9,232 nucleotides of DNA from Polaribacter sp. (GTDB lineage: Bacteria; Bacteroidota; Bacteroidia; Flavobacteriales; Flavobacteriaceae): the NCBI GenBank assembly GCA_029245665.1, contig JAQWOW010000146.1:1-9232 (forward strand). Reading direction: 5' to 3'. This document shows, one piece after another, positions 1 through 7,002 of the stretch (position 1 is the first letter of the stretch; each line of letters starts with the position of its first letter). Under the pieces are notes generated by a model. That model was given only the letters and a program-made list of their open reading frames with translations. It made no database searches and was not told the DNA's origin. The position numbers and the translations under genes are program-made.

Positions 1-2572
1 GCCAACTATCTAAATCTCTAGAAAAATTGAATCTTGAAAATGTAAACGCACCTCCTTTGACGTCATAACCAGATGAATACCCCATTTTCCACTTTGGTGA
101 CAATTCTAAATTACCACTAAACATGATACTATGAACACCTATGCTACCTCCATCAATACCGTTGTTTCTGTAACTTGCAGAATAGGCTAAATTTACAGAC
201 CAAGGGATATCTGCTTGGTATAGTTTTGTTTCTTTATTTTTATCTTCTTCATCACTATTGATGGCTTTTCTCTGACCATATCTATCTGTAGGATTTATAT
301 CTGCACCAATAACATCTGCACCGTTTTGAGCTCCATTTCCTATGTTTTTTTTAGATGTACCTTTGGAATCTTTGTTAAAATCCTTACTAGAAATTGAATA
401 GTTTGCTGTTAAACTAGCATTTGTTAATCTAAAAATATTTGGGTTGAATTGATTTATTCTGGAAATGTATCCATTATTATTAGTAACCACTTTATAGGGG
501 TCTAATGAACCACTTAAATTCACGGCCATTTTATCTTTAAATAATCGAGTTCCTGCTGAAAAATTTACAGGAGACCATCGCAAACTATCAGCAGCAATAT
601 TGTAAGAACTACTAAAGTTTAAATTATTTAAAATAGTCACTTTTTCATCCTCTTCGTCACTTTCCGGGTCTTTTGAAGCTACTTTAGCTTCCAGAACATT
701 GTTCAAAGAAATTCCTATAGAATTGCTTAAACCAGAAGAGGGTGCCCCATAAATACCCTGATCAAAAACGGTATAATCTAATAAGTCAGTAGCATCTGCA
801 CTTTGTTGAACTTGTTGGAGGTACTTATCTTTAAAATCTGGCCTGTAAGAATAAGAAATAGAAGGTCTAAAAGTATGTCTGATTGTTTTTAAACGTCCTT
901 TTTTAAAATTAAAAGTACCATAAATATTTGTAGATAAACTAATTCCAGCGTTGTATTCTCTATAGCTTTTAAATCCTCTTAATGTATCTGTAATAACAAT
1001 GTTTTCTGTTATGTCATATTTTTTTTGAATGTAATCAAATTGCCAAGTTTCTTCATAGTTTACACTCGGAGATAGTGTAAAATATTTGAAGGCCTTAATG
1101 TTTGTGTTAGTTCCTGTTTTGTGCTGTGCACCAGACCTTGCAGTTTGAAACATTTTGCTAGTAAAAAATTCATCATCAGTAGTATTGATCAAATACTGAC
1201 CTTGCATGGTATAATTGAAACCCATTTTTTGAATAGGTGTTTTTTGAACGCCACCTTTTCCTGCAAAAGGAAAAATTCTGTTCATATTAACAGTCAACGA
1301 CGGAAGAGTCATTGTAATTTTTTCTGTATTTGTATTTTGTTGATGAGAGGCCGTTAGGTTCATGTTAAAAGGCGTTCCAACAAATGTTTTACTATAGTTT
1401 ATGGAAGAATTAAGGGTGTTTGTTTGAGTTTGAGAGATGTTAAACTGATTTTGAGATTCTCTAAAAAATTTGCTACTCCCAAGATTAACAGAAGCTGTAA
1501 ATCTAGAATTTGGACTTGCTTTTGCATCTTGATTATGAGACCATCTAATATTAAAGTTATTCGCTTTACTATAATCATCAAAACCTCTTATTCCATTAAT
1601 ATTGTTTTCAAAATTAAAGTTAAAAGAACCACTAAAGCGGTACCTTTTTTTATAGTTAGAGGATGTTCTAAGTCCCCAACTTCCATTGGAATAAGCATCA
1701 CCCAAGACCGTTAAATCTATGTAATCGCTTATGGCAAAATAATACCCACCATTTTGGATACCAATTCCTCTTGAACTACTTCCTGTATCAAAGGCAGGAA
1801 TTAAAAAACCAGAAACACTTGTTTCACTCATTGGAAAATATGCAAAAGGTAAAAACAAAGGAGTTGGAATATCTACTATAACAAGATTGCTCAGGCCAAC
1901 AATTATTTTTTTACCAGGAACTATTTTTGCTTTATTTGTAGCGATATAATAATCTGGATTGACTTTTTCTGATGTTGTAAACCTTATTTTTCTGACAAAA
2001 ACGGTGGAATCATTTACACGCTTGGTTTTTTTACCATATGTAAACATTTCCCCTTGTTTCGTTTTTAAGCCGTATATCAAAGCACGTTTACTTTTAAAAT
2101 TATAAAGAATAGAATCTTGTTCAGACTCTTCACTTCCTTGTTTAAATACAGGAAGCTGAACATAACTAGTACTGTCTTTTATTCCTTTTGCAAAAAGAGT
2201 GTTCTTTTTGTAGTCAATAATAATTATACCTGCTTTTAAATCGATATCTGTATAGGTAATTCGAGCTTCGTTATATAGTTTAACCGTTTTGTCTTTAGCG
2301 TTTTGTATTGTATAATCTTTGGCAACATGTAGAATAATATCCTCTATCGTCTCTTTCGATTTTATAGAGTCTACTGCAATCGTATCTTTTTGTTTAAAAG
2401 CTAAAAGCTCTCTTTTATCATTATAAATGCTGTCTTTTTTTTGGGTGGAAGTAGTTTCTTTTTTGAAGGCAGGATTTTCTATTTTCTTTTTAGATTTAAG
2501 ATCTTGAGAGAAGCCCATTTCTATTAAAAATATACAGCAACATAAAAGAATGTATGATCGGTTTGTTTGCAA
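1..2572 (-). CDS. lptD: LPS-assembly outer-membrane protein LptD, C-terminus cut by window edge
   Basis: LptD is the outer-membrane barrel that, with LptE, inserts lipopolysaccharide into the outer leaflet. I translated large parts of the minus-strand frame and it is open to the window edge: about 857 codons, with probably only some tens of residues missing. An N-terminal signal-like stretch ending in GFSQ is followed by a Lys/Ser-rich segment, then an OstA/LptA-like N-terminal domain (for example KLYNEARITYTDIDLKAG). Barrel motifs follow: FAYFPMSETSVSGFL, YFAISDYIDLTVLGDAYSNG, LPSLTVNMNRIFPF, and near the edge KGGAFTFSRFNFSRDLDSW. These are typical of the Bacteroidota form of LptD. No ATG precedes the signal peptide. 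TTG at 2572 is chosen because it gives MQTNRS plus a hydrophobic core; the first in-frame ATG (2518) would remove the secretion signal that an outer-membrane protein needs. It is divergent from the amidase gene. Family call very secure; exact start moderately so. Confidence 0.93.
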   Translation of the reverse strand, partial: MQTNRSYILLCCCIFLIEMGFSQDLKSKKKIENPAFKKETTSTQKKDSIYNDKRELLAFKQKDTIAVDSIKSKETIEDIILHVAKDYTIQNAKDKTVKLYNEARITYTDIDLKAGIIIIDYKKNTLFAKGIKDSTSYVQLPVFKQGSEESEQDSILYNFKSKRALIYGLKTKQGEMFTYGKKTKRVNDSTVFVRKIRFTTSEKVNPDYYIATNKAKIVPGKKIIVGLSNLVIVDIPTPLFLPFAYFPMSETSVSGFLIPAFDTGSSSRGIGIQNGGYYFAISDYIDLTVLGDAYSNGSWGLRTSSNYKKRYRFSGSFNFNFENNINGIRGFDDYSKANNFNIRWSHNQDAKASPNSRFTASVNLGSSKFFRESQNQFNISQTQTNTLNSSINYSKTFVGTPFNMNLTASHQQNTNTEKITMTLPSLTVNMNRIFPFAGKGGVQKTPIQKMGFNYTMQGQYLINTTDDEFFTSKMFQTARSGAQHKTGTNTNIKAFKYFTLSPSVNYEETWQFDYIQKKYDITENIVITDTLRGFKSYREYNAGISLSTNIYGTFNFKKGRLKTIRHTFRPSISYSYRPDFKDKYLQQVQQSADATDLLDYTVFDQGIYGAPSSGLSNSIGISLNNVLEAKVASKDPESDEEDEKVTILNNLNFSSSYNIAADSLRWSPVNFSAGTRLFKDKMAVNLSGSLDPYKVVTNNNGYISRINQFNPNIFRLTNASLTANYSISSKDFNKDSKGTSKKNIGNGAQNGADVIGADINPTDRYGQRKAINSDEEDKNKETKLYQADIPWSVNLAYSASYRNNGIDGGSIGVHSIMFSGNLELSPKWKMGYSSGYDVKGGAFTFSRFNFSRDLDSW

Positions 2573-2608
2573 TGCTTTAAATACTATTTTTGTATTGAGG
2601 TAAAAATA

Positions 2609-2627
2609 TGCTTCAATATTTGAAGCA
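2609..2627. repeat. Perfect inverted repeat in the lptD/amidase divergent gap
   Basis: TGCTTCAA and TTGAAGCA form perfect 8-bp arms around a TAT centre. The repeat lies just downstream of the candidate lptD -7 box, where transcription would start, and ends 37 bases before the amidase ATG. Position and symmetry would suit a dimeric regulator's operator for two divergent envelope genes. As RNA it could form a short hairpin at the 5' end of the lptD leader. It lacks a following T-run, so it does not look like an intrinsic terminator. The symmetry is directly visible; the role is inferred. Confidence 0.45.
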
Positions 2628-2628
2628 C

Positions 2629-2636
2629 CAAATTTA
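2629..2636 (-). promoter_or_regulatory. Candidate lptD -7 promoter element (TAnnTTTG)
   Basis: Read on the minus strand this is TAAATTTG, a full match to the Bacteroidota -7 consensus TAnnTTTG. It lies about 57 bases upstream of the proposed lptD TTG start, giving a leader of roughly 50 nt. I found no TTG-type -33 element at the usual spacing, and short AT-rich motifs occur by chance in this genome, so this is only a candidate. Confidence 0.35.
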
Positions 2637-2664
2637 CGATGCCAAAATTAGTTAAATTTTATTG

Positions 2665-3756
2665 ATGAAATTTCAAGAAAACGACAAAATTAATACCAAA
2701 GTGAAAATTATTTTTCTTTTTTTCATTGGGTTTTCTATTTTAATGAGCTCATCATCAATAGTTGCTCAAAAAGACTACGTAATAGTCATTGATGCTGGCC
2801 ACGGAGGAAAAGATCCTGGAAACTTAGGAAGTGGTTATAAAGAAAAGAATATTGCGTTAAAAGTAGCTTTAGCTGTTGGTAAAAAACTTGCCATTAAGAA
2901 AGACATAAAAGTTCTTTATACAAGAAAAAATGATGTTTTTGTCAATTTATGGAAAAGAGGAGATGTTGCCAATCAAGCAAAAGCAGATTTATTCATCTCT
3001 ATACATTGTGATTCTCATACATCAAATGCATATGGTGCCGGCACTTTTGTTCTAGGATTGAGAGGTAATAAAAAGAACTTAGAAATTGCGAAACGAGAAA
3101 ATGCAGTCATATTTAAAGAAGATAATTACAAAGATAAATACAAAGGCTTTGATACAAATTCTGCTGAGTCTGTTATTGGTTTGTCTCTTTTACAAGAAGA
3201 AAATTTAGACAAAAGCTTGGCTATCGCAAGCTTAATTCAAAATAATTTTACTTTTAAATTAAAAAGATTAAATAGAAAAGTAAAGCAAGATAATTTTCAG
3301 GTTTTAAGAGAAACCATTATGCCAAGTGTTTTGGTGGAGTTGGGCTTTTTAACAAATAAAAAAGAAGGAAGGTACCTTAATTCTAAAAAGGGACAAGATC
3401 AAATGGCGGGGGCTATTTCAGAGGCAGTGTTAAAATACATTCACAATTTAAAATTAAACGTTATATCTAATACTGATATTACAATAAAAGCGGTTCATTC
3501 TGTTGAATTTAAAATTCAAATTGCATCTGGAAAAAACAAAATAGCAACTAAGTCATTTAATTTTAAGGGGTTAAAAAATGTGCAGAGGGTTTCTGTTGGA
3601 AAATTTTATAAATATTATTATGGAAATACAGCAGACTACAAACAAGTGAAAAAATCCTTAAAAACAGCAAAATCTAAAGGATATACCTCTGCTTTTATCG
3701 TAGCTTTTAAGGATGGTGAGAAAATATCTGTTCAAGAGGCTGTTAAAATCAAATAG
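2665..3756 (+). CDS. Secreted N-acetylmuramoyl-L-alanine amidase with C-terminal SPOR-like domain
   Basis: This is a zinc amidase of the Amidase_3 (AmiA/B/C) family, which cleaves the bond between N-acetylmuramic acid and L-Ala in peptidoglycan, usually during daughter-cell separation. It has 363 residues. Residues about 15-35 are a hydrophobic signal peptide ending near IVAQ, so it should act in the periplasm. The expected zinc and catalytic residues are visible: H46 in DAGHGG, E60 in KEKNIAL, H114 in SIHCDS and E225 in LVELGFL. Between H114 and E225 lies a long insert (about 130-210, with FDTNSAESVIGLSLLQ) in the place where AmiB/AmiC-type enzymes carry a regulatory helix. Residues about 280-361 (FKIQIASGK to KISVQEAVK) look like a SPOR-type peptidoglycan-binding domain. 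ATG at 2665 is preferred; the TTG one codon earlier adds one residue. No Shine-Dalgarno sequence is seen. Family very secure; the SPOR call is moderate. Confidence 0.93.
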   Translation: MKFQENDKINTKVKIIFLFFIGFSILMSSSSIVAQKDYVIVIDAGHGGKDPGNLGSGYKEKNIALKVALAVGKKLAIKKDIKVLYTRKNDVFVNLWKRGDVANQAKADLFISIHCDSHTSNAYGAGTFVLGLRGNKKNLEIAKRENAVIFKEDNYKDKYKGFDTNSAESVIGLSLLQEENLDKSLAIASLIQNNFTFKLKRLNRKVKQDNFQVLRETIMPSVLVELGFLTNKKEGRYLNSKKGQDQMAGAISEAVLKYIHNLKLNVISNTDITIKAVHSVEFKIQIASGKNKIATKSFNFKGLKNVQRVSVGKFYKYYYGNTADYKQVKKSLKTAKSKGYTSAFIVAFKDGEKISVQEAVKIK

Positions 3757-3758
3757 TT

Positions 3759-3791
3759 TTGGTGGTCTCAAACAAAAAATTAGTAATTTTG
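3759..3791 (+). promoter_or_regulatory. Candidate promoter for the MlaD-like gene
   Basis: A TTG at 3759-3761 is followed after 22 bases by TAATTTTG at 3784-3791. The second element fully matches the Bacteroidota -7 consensus TAnnTTTG, and the spacing is within the range described for Flavobacterium promoters. Transcription would start about 10 bases before the ATG at 3809, giving a very short leader. It lies in the 52-base gap after the amidase stop codon, so the MlaD-like gene may be transcribed separately as well as by read-through. Confidence 0.4.
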
Positions 3792-3808
3792 TTATCAAAA
3801 TAAAATTC

Positions 3809-4783
3809 ATGTCTAAAGAATTAAAAACAGGAATCATAGCGATCATTATAACGACCATATTTATATGGGGATACTCCTTTTTGAAAGGACAAAATTTATT
3901 TGATACTAATACTCGTTACTTTAATGTTGAATACTCTAACATTGCTGGGCTTACAAAATCTAGCTTTGTTACTATAAATGGATTGAAAGTTGGAAAAATT
4001 GATAAGATAAGTTTCAATAAAAATCCAGATAAGAGAGGAGAACTAATAGTTCGTTTTTCTGTTGAAAAGGATTTTATATTTTCTAAAAATAGTATTGTTA
4101 AAATATATTCTCCAAACCCTCTAAGCGCATCGAATTTAGCAATAATTCCTCATTATGACTCAGAAAATGCAGTTTCTGGTGATACTTTGAAAGGAGAAAT
4201 CGAATCAAGTTTATTTACAACTATTGGTGAGCGTTTAGATCCACTTCAAACAAAATTAGAACGCGTAATCGTGAGTGCTGATTCATTGTTTAAAAACCTG
4301 AATGCTGTTTTAGATTTAGAAACACAAAAAAGCCTAAAAAATTCTGTTAAAAATATTGAATCTACCTTGTTAGAGGTAAATAAAGTGATGCTGTCTGCAA
4401 ATACAATGATAGATTCTACTTCGTTAGATTTGAAAGAAAGTATAAAAAACACAAAAATAATTACAGACAATTTTTCTAAAGTTTCAGACACCCTAGTCAA
4501 TGCAAATATTGGTGAAATTATAAGAAATGCCCAAGTAACCGTTAAATCTGTTAATTTAATGTTAGATGGAATTTATTCAGGAAAAGGTACCATTGGGAAA
4601 TTGGTAACCGATGACGAATTGTATACTAATATTGCAGCAATGTCTAAAGAATTAGAAGATTTACTCAGGGAAATGAAGCTAAATCCTAAAAGGTTTGTAC
4701 ATTTTTCATTGTTTGGTAAAAAAGCAAAACCATACACACCTAAAAAAGACAAACAGTCAGAAAATAAAGAACTTAACGAATAA
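3809..4783 (+). CDS. MlaD/MCE-family membrane-anchored lipid-transport protein
   Basis: MCE proteins are the periplasmic substrate-binding parts of Mla-type systems that move phospholipids between the inner and outer membranes. This one has 324 residues. A short basic N-terminus (MSKELK) leads into one membrane segment at about 7-24. A single MCE domain spans about 38-118 (YFNVEYSNIAGLTKSSFVTI, then NGLKVGKIDKISF). A long Ser/Asn-rich helical or coiled-coil region runs from about 140 to 290. A conserved-looking SGKGTIGKLVTDDELY segment sits at 257-272, and LNPKRFVHFSLFGKK near the C-terminus precedes a charged tail. ATG 3809 is chosen because it begins directly before the anchor; a GTG at 3713 would add 32 residues overlapping the amidase. 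No permease (MlaE) or ATPase (MlaF) gene is adjacent, so its partners must lie elsewhere. The transported lipid cannot be told from sequence. Confidence 0.9.
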   Translation: MSKELKTGIIAIIITTIFIWGYSFLKGQNLFDTNTRYFNVEYSNIAGLTKSSFVTINGLKVGKIDKISFNKNPDKRGELIVRFSVEKDFIFSKNSIVKIYSPNPLSASNLAIIPHYDSENAVSGDTLKGEIESSLFTTIGERLDPLQTKLERVIVSADSLFKNLNAVLDLETQKSLKNSVKNIESTLLEVNKVMLSANTMIDSTSLDLKESIKNTKIITDNFSKVSDTLVNANIGEIIRNAQVTVKSVNLMLDGIYSGKGTIGKLVTDDELYTNIAAMSKELEDLLREMKLNPKRFVHFSLFGKKAKPYTPKKDKQSENKELNE

Positions 4784-4809
4784 CCAATTTCTTAAAACTC
4801 TTCATAACT

Positions 4810-6126
4810 ATGCAATACCTTCCAAATTTATTTTTTGCATTAGCACTATTGATAGGGCTCGGTTTTTTTGCAATGAATATTCGCAAGTTATACAGAAATA
4901 TAAAATTAGGTAAAGACATTAACAGAAAAGATAAAAAATCTGAAAGATTAAAAAATATGATGATGATTGCTCTTGGGCAATCAAAAATGGTGAAAAGACC
5001 TTTATCTGGCTTCTTACACATTATTGTCTATCTTGGTTTTATCATTATAAACATTGAAGTTTTAGAAATTATTATAGATGGTTTATTTGGAACTCATAGA
5101 GTATTCAAAGGATATTTAGGCAATGGATTTTATGGTTTCTTAATTGGTACATTCGAGATTTTAGCAGCCCTTGTTTTTGTTGCTATTGTTATTTTTTGGT
5201 TCCGAAGAAATATATCAAATATCAAACGTTTTCTTAGCAAAGAAATGAAAGGTTGGCCTAAAACTGACGCTAATAATATTCTTTATTTTGAAATGATATT
5301 AATGACTTTATTTGTAGTAATGAATGCTTCTGATACCCCATTTCAACAAGCTGGAGTAGGAAATCCTATCAGTCGATTTTTTGTTCCTCTTTTTGATGGT
5401 TTTTCAACAGAATCCCTTCATATTATAGAAAGAAGTGCTTGGTGGTCTCATATATTAGGAATTTTAATTTTCTTAAACTACTTATTCTATTCAAAACATT
5501 TACACATCTTATTGGCATTCCCAAATACTTATTTTGCAAATTTAGAATTGAAAGGAAAATTCAATAATTTAGAGTCCGTTACAAAGGAAGTGAAATTAAT
5601 GATGGACCCAGAAGCAGATCCTTATGCAACTCCAGCAGAGGGTGTTGAAGAAACCGTTCCAGAAAAATTTGGAGCTTCTGATGTTGCAGATTTAAATTGG
5701 GTGCAATTGTTAAATGCATACACTTGTACAGAATGTGGAAGGTGTACATCAGCATGTCCTGCCAATTTAACGGGCAAAGAATTGTCGCCAAGAAAAATCA
5801 TGATGGATACTCGCGATCGATTAGAGGAAGTAGGTAGGAATTTAGATGCGAACAAAGGAGTTTTTATTGATGATGGAAAGCAGTTATTAAACGACTATAT
5901 TTCACCTGAAGAATTATGGGCTTGCACAAGCTGTAATGCTTGTGTTGAAGAATGTCCTGTAAACATAGATCCGTTGTCTATCATAACAGACATGAGAAGA
6001 TATTTAGTAATGGAAGAAAGTGCTGCACCACAAGAATTAAATATGATGATGACCAATGTTGAAAATAACGGTGCTCCTTGGCAATTCAATCAACAAGATA
6101 GATTGAATTGGGTAAATGAAGAATAA
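4810..6126 (+). CDS. Membrane-bound Fe-S oxidoreductase subunit with two [4Fe-4S] sites
   Basis: This 438-residue protein joins a membrane domain to a cytoplasmic-type ferredoxin domain, a layout like heterodisulfide-reductase/NarI-related electron-transfer subunits. Hydrophobic segments appear at about 3-22, 67-90, 108-131, 156-172 and 213-228. Histidines in or next to them (H70, H214, H230, H232) could ligate haem, but this is unproven. After a charged linker (about 262-295), two CxxCxxCxxxCP motifs follow: C306/C309/C312/C316 and C372/C375/C378/C382. Each matches a [4Fe-4S] ligand set. The start is 26 bases after the MlaD-like gene. The next gene, 51 bases downstream, encodes a CCG-domain protein; in related enzymes these parts are often fused, so the two probably form one complex. 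Electron donor and acceptor are unknown; a quinone partner is plausible given menA and menC downstream. Domain call secure, substrate unknown. Confidence 0.9.
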   Translation: MQYLPNLFFALALLIGLGFFAMNIRKLYRNIKLGKDINRKDKKSERLKNMMMIALGQSKMVKRPLSGFLHIIVYLGFIIINIEVLEIIIDGLFGTHRVFKGYLGNGFYGFLIGTFEILAALVFVAIVIFWFRRNISNIKRFLSKEMKGWPKTDANNILYFEMILMTLFVVMNASDTPFQQAGVGNPISRFFVPLFDGFSTESLHIIERSAWWSHILGILIFLNYLFYSKHLHILLAFPNTYFANLELKGKFNNLESVTKEVKLMMDPEADPYATPAEGVEETVPEKFGASDVADLNWVQLLNAYTCTECGRCTSACPANLTGKELSPRKIMMDTRDRLEEVGRNLDANKGVFIDDGKQLLNDYISPEELWACTSCNACVEECPVNIDPLSIITDMRRYLVMEESAAPQELNMMMTNVENNGAPWQFNQQDRLNWVNEE

Positions 6127-6177
6127 TTAGTTTCTTCTTATAATTAATCAACGTTTCAACAGTTAAAGAATTAAATT

Positions 6178-6957
6178 ATGAACGTTCCTACGATGGCAGA
6201 TATGATTGCCCAAGAAAAACAACCAGAAGTATTGTTTTGGGTTGGCGCAGCAGGTAGTTATGATGAAAGAGCAAAAAAAATTTCTCGAGCATTTGTAAAA
6301 ATATTACATCAAGCTAAAGTTGATTTCGCGGTTTTAGGAACCGAAGAATCTTCAACAGGAGATACTGCAAAAAGAGCAGGTAATGAGTTCTTGTTTCAAA
6401 TGCAAGCAATGATGAATATTGAAATTTTAAATGGGTATAATGTCAAGAAAATTGTTACCTGTGATCCTCATTCATTTAACACATTAAAAAACGAATATCC
6501 GAGCTTAGGAGGTAATTATGAAGTTTATCATCATACACAATTCATACAAAATTTAATTTCTGAAGGTCGTTTAAAAATCAATGATACTATTTTAAAAGGT
6601 AAAAAAATTACCTTTCATGACCCTTGCTATTTGGGAAGGGCCAATGAGGAGTATGAGTCTCCAAGAAATTTAATAAGGAGACTAGGTGTTAATTTAAAAG
6701 AAATGAAACGCAACAAATCTTCAGCTTTGTGCTGTGGAGCTGGGGGGGCACAAATGTTTAAAGATGCTGAAAAAGGGACTAAAGAAATTAATGTTTTAAG
6801 AACAGAAGATGCTTTAGAAACCAAGCCGGATATCATAGCTACAGGTTGTCCTTATTGCAATACAATGATGACAGATGGTGTTAAATTTAAAGAGAAAGAA
6901 GCGGAGGTTCTGGTGAAAGATATTGCAGAATTAATTGCTGAAGCAAATCAGTTATAG
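6178..6957 (+). CDS. CCG-domain (Fe-S)-binding oxidoreductase subunit, first CCG half without cysteines
   Basis: A soluble 259-residue protein with two CCG-type halves, the fold used in HdrB/HdrD, GlpC and LutA subunits to bind a special Fe-S cluster and reach the substrate. The second half is intact: C150, then after 34 residues C185-C186-G187, then after 36 residues C224-x-x-C227. The first half keeps the layout but not the ligands: A24 (VGAAGSYDERAKK), S59-T60-G61 (EESSTGDTAKRAGNE) and D96-P-H-S99. The gap A24 to S59 is again 34 residues, so the alignment is internally supported. I know this family usually as VGCAG, CTGD and CPHC, which implies loss of four ligands. The only Cys nearby is C95. 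Reading frame and surrounding motifs are well kept, so this is not decay of the whole gene. It probably pairs with the membrane Fe-S subunit upstream. Start: ATG at 6178, no rival. Confidence 0.9.
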   Translation: MNVPTMADMIAQEKQPEVLFWVGAAGSYDERAKKISRAFVKILHQAKVDFAVLGTEESSTGDTAKRAGNEFLFQMQAMMNIEILNGYNVKKIVTCDPHSFNTLKNEYPSLGGNYEVYHHTQFIQNLISEGRLKINDTILKGKKITFHDPCYLGRANEEYESPRNLIRRLGVNLKEMKRNKSSALCCGAGGAQMFKDAEKGTKEINVLRTEDALETKPDIIATGCPYCNTMMTDGVKFKEKEAEVLVKDIAELIAEANQL

Positions 6958-7002
6958 AATAAAGTTCCATTCATTAAAAAGATAGTCAAGACTTTTATTA
7001 AA

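Noticed and set aside
1121..1714. Plus-strand open frames at 1121-1357 and 1424-1714, and a minus-strand frame at 1399-1581
   Set aside because: They lie wholly inside lptD in other frames, have no recognisable domains, and lptD is continuously open through them.
2615..2660. AATATTTG (2615-2622) and TAAATTTT (2653-2660) as -7 elements for the amidase gene
   Set aside because: Each has a mismatch to TAnnTTTG; the second is too close to the ATG at 2665, and the first has no well-spaced -33 partner.
3713..3808. GTG-started 32-residue N-terminal extension of the MlaD-like protein
   Set aside because: It overlaps the amidase 3' end in another frame and would push the membrane anchor away from the N-terminus; ATG 3809 gives the standard MlaD layout and follows a candidate promoter.
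4246..6836. Several minus-strand open frames of 60-85 codons within the MlaD-like and Fe-S genes
   Set aside because: All are antisense shadows of strongly supported genes, with low-complexity translations and no domain signs.
6958..6999. Imperfect inverted repeat AATAAAGT ... ACTTTTATT before menA
   Set aside because: The arms need a bulge, are pure AT-rich sequence and enclose about 25 bases; no T-run follows, so it is not a supportable terminator.
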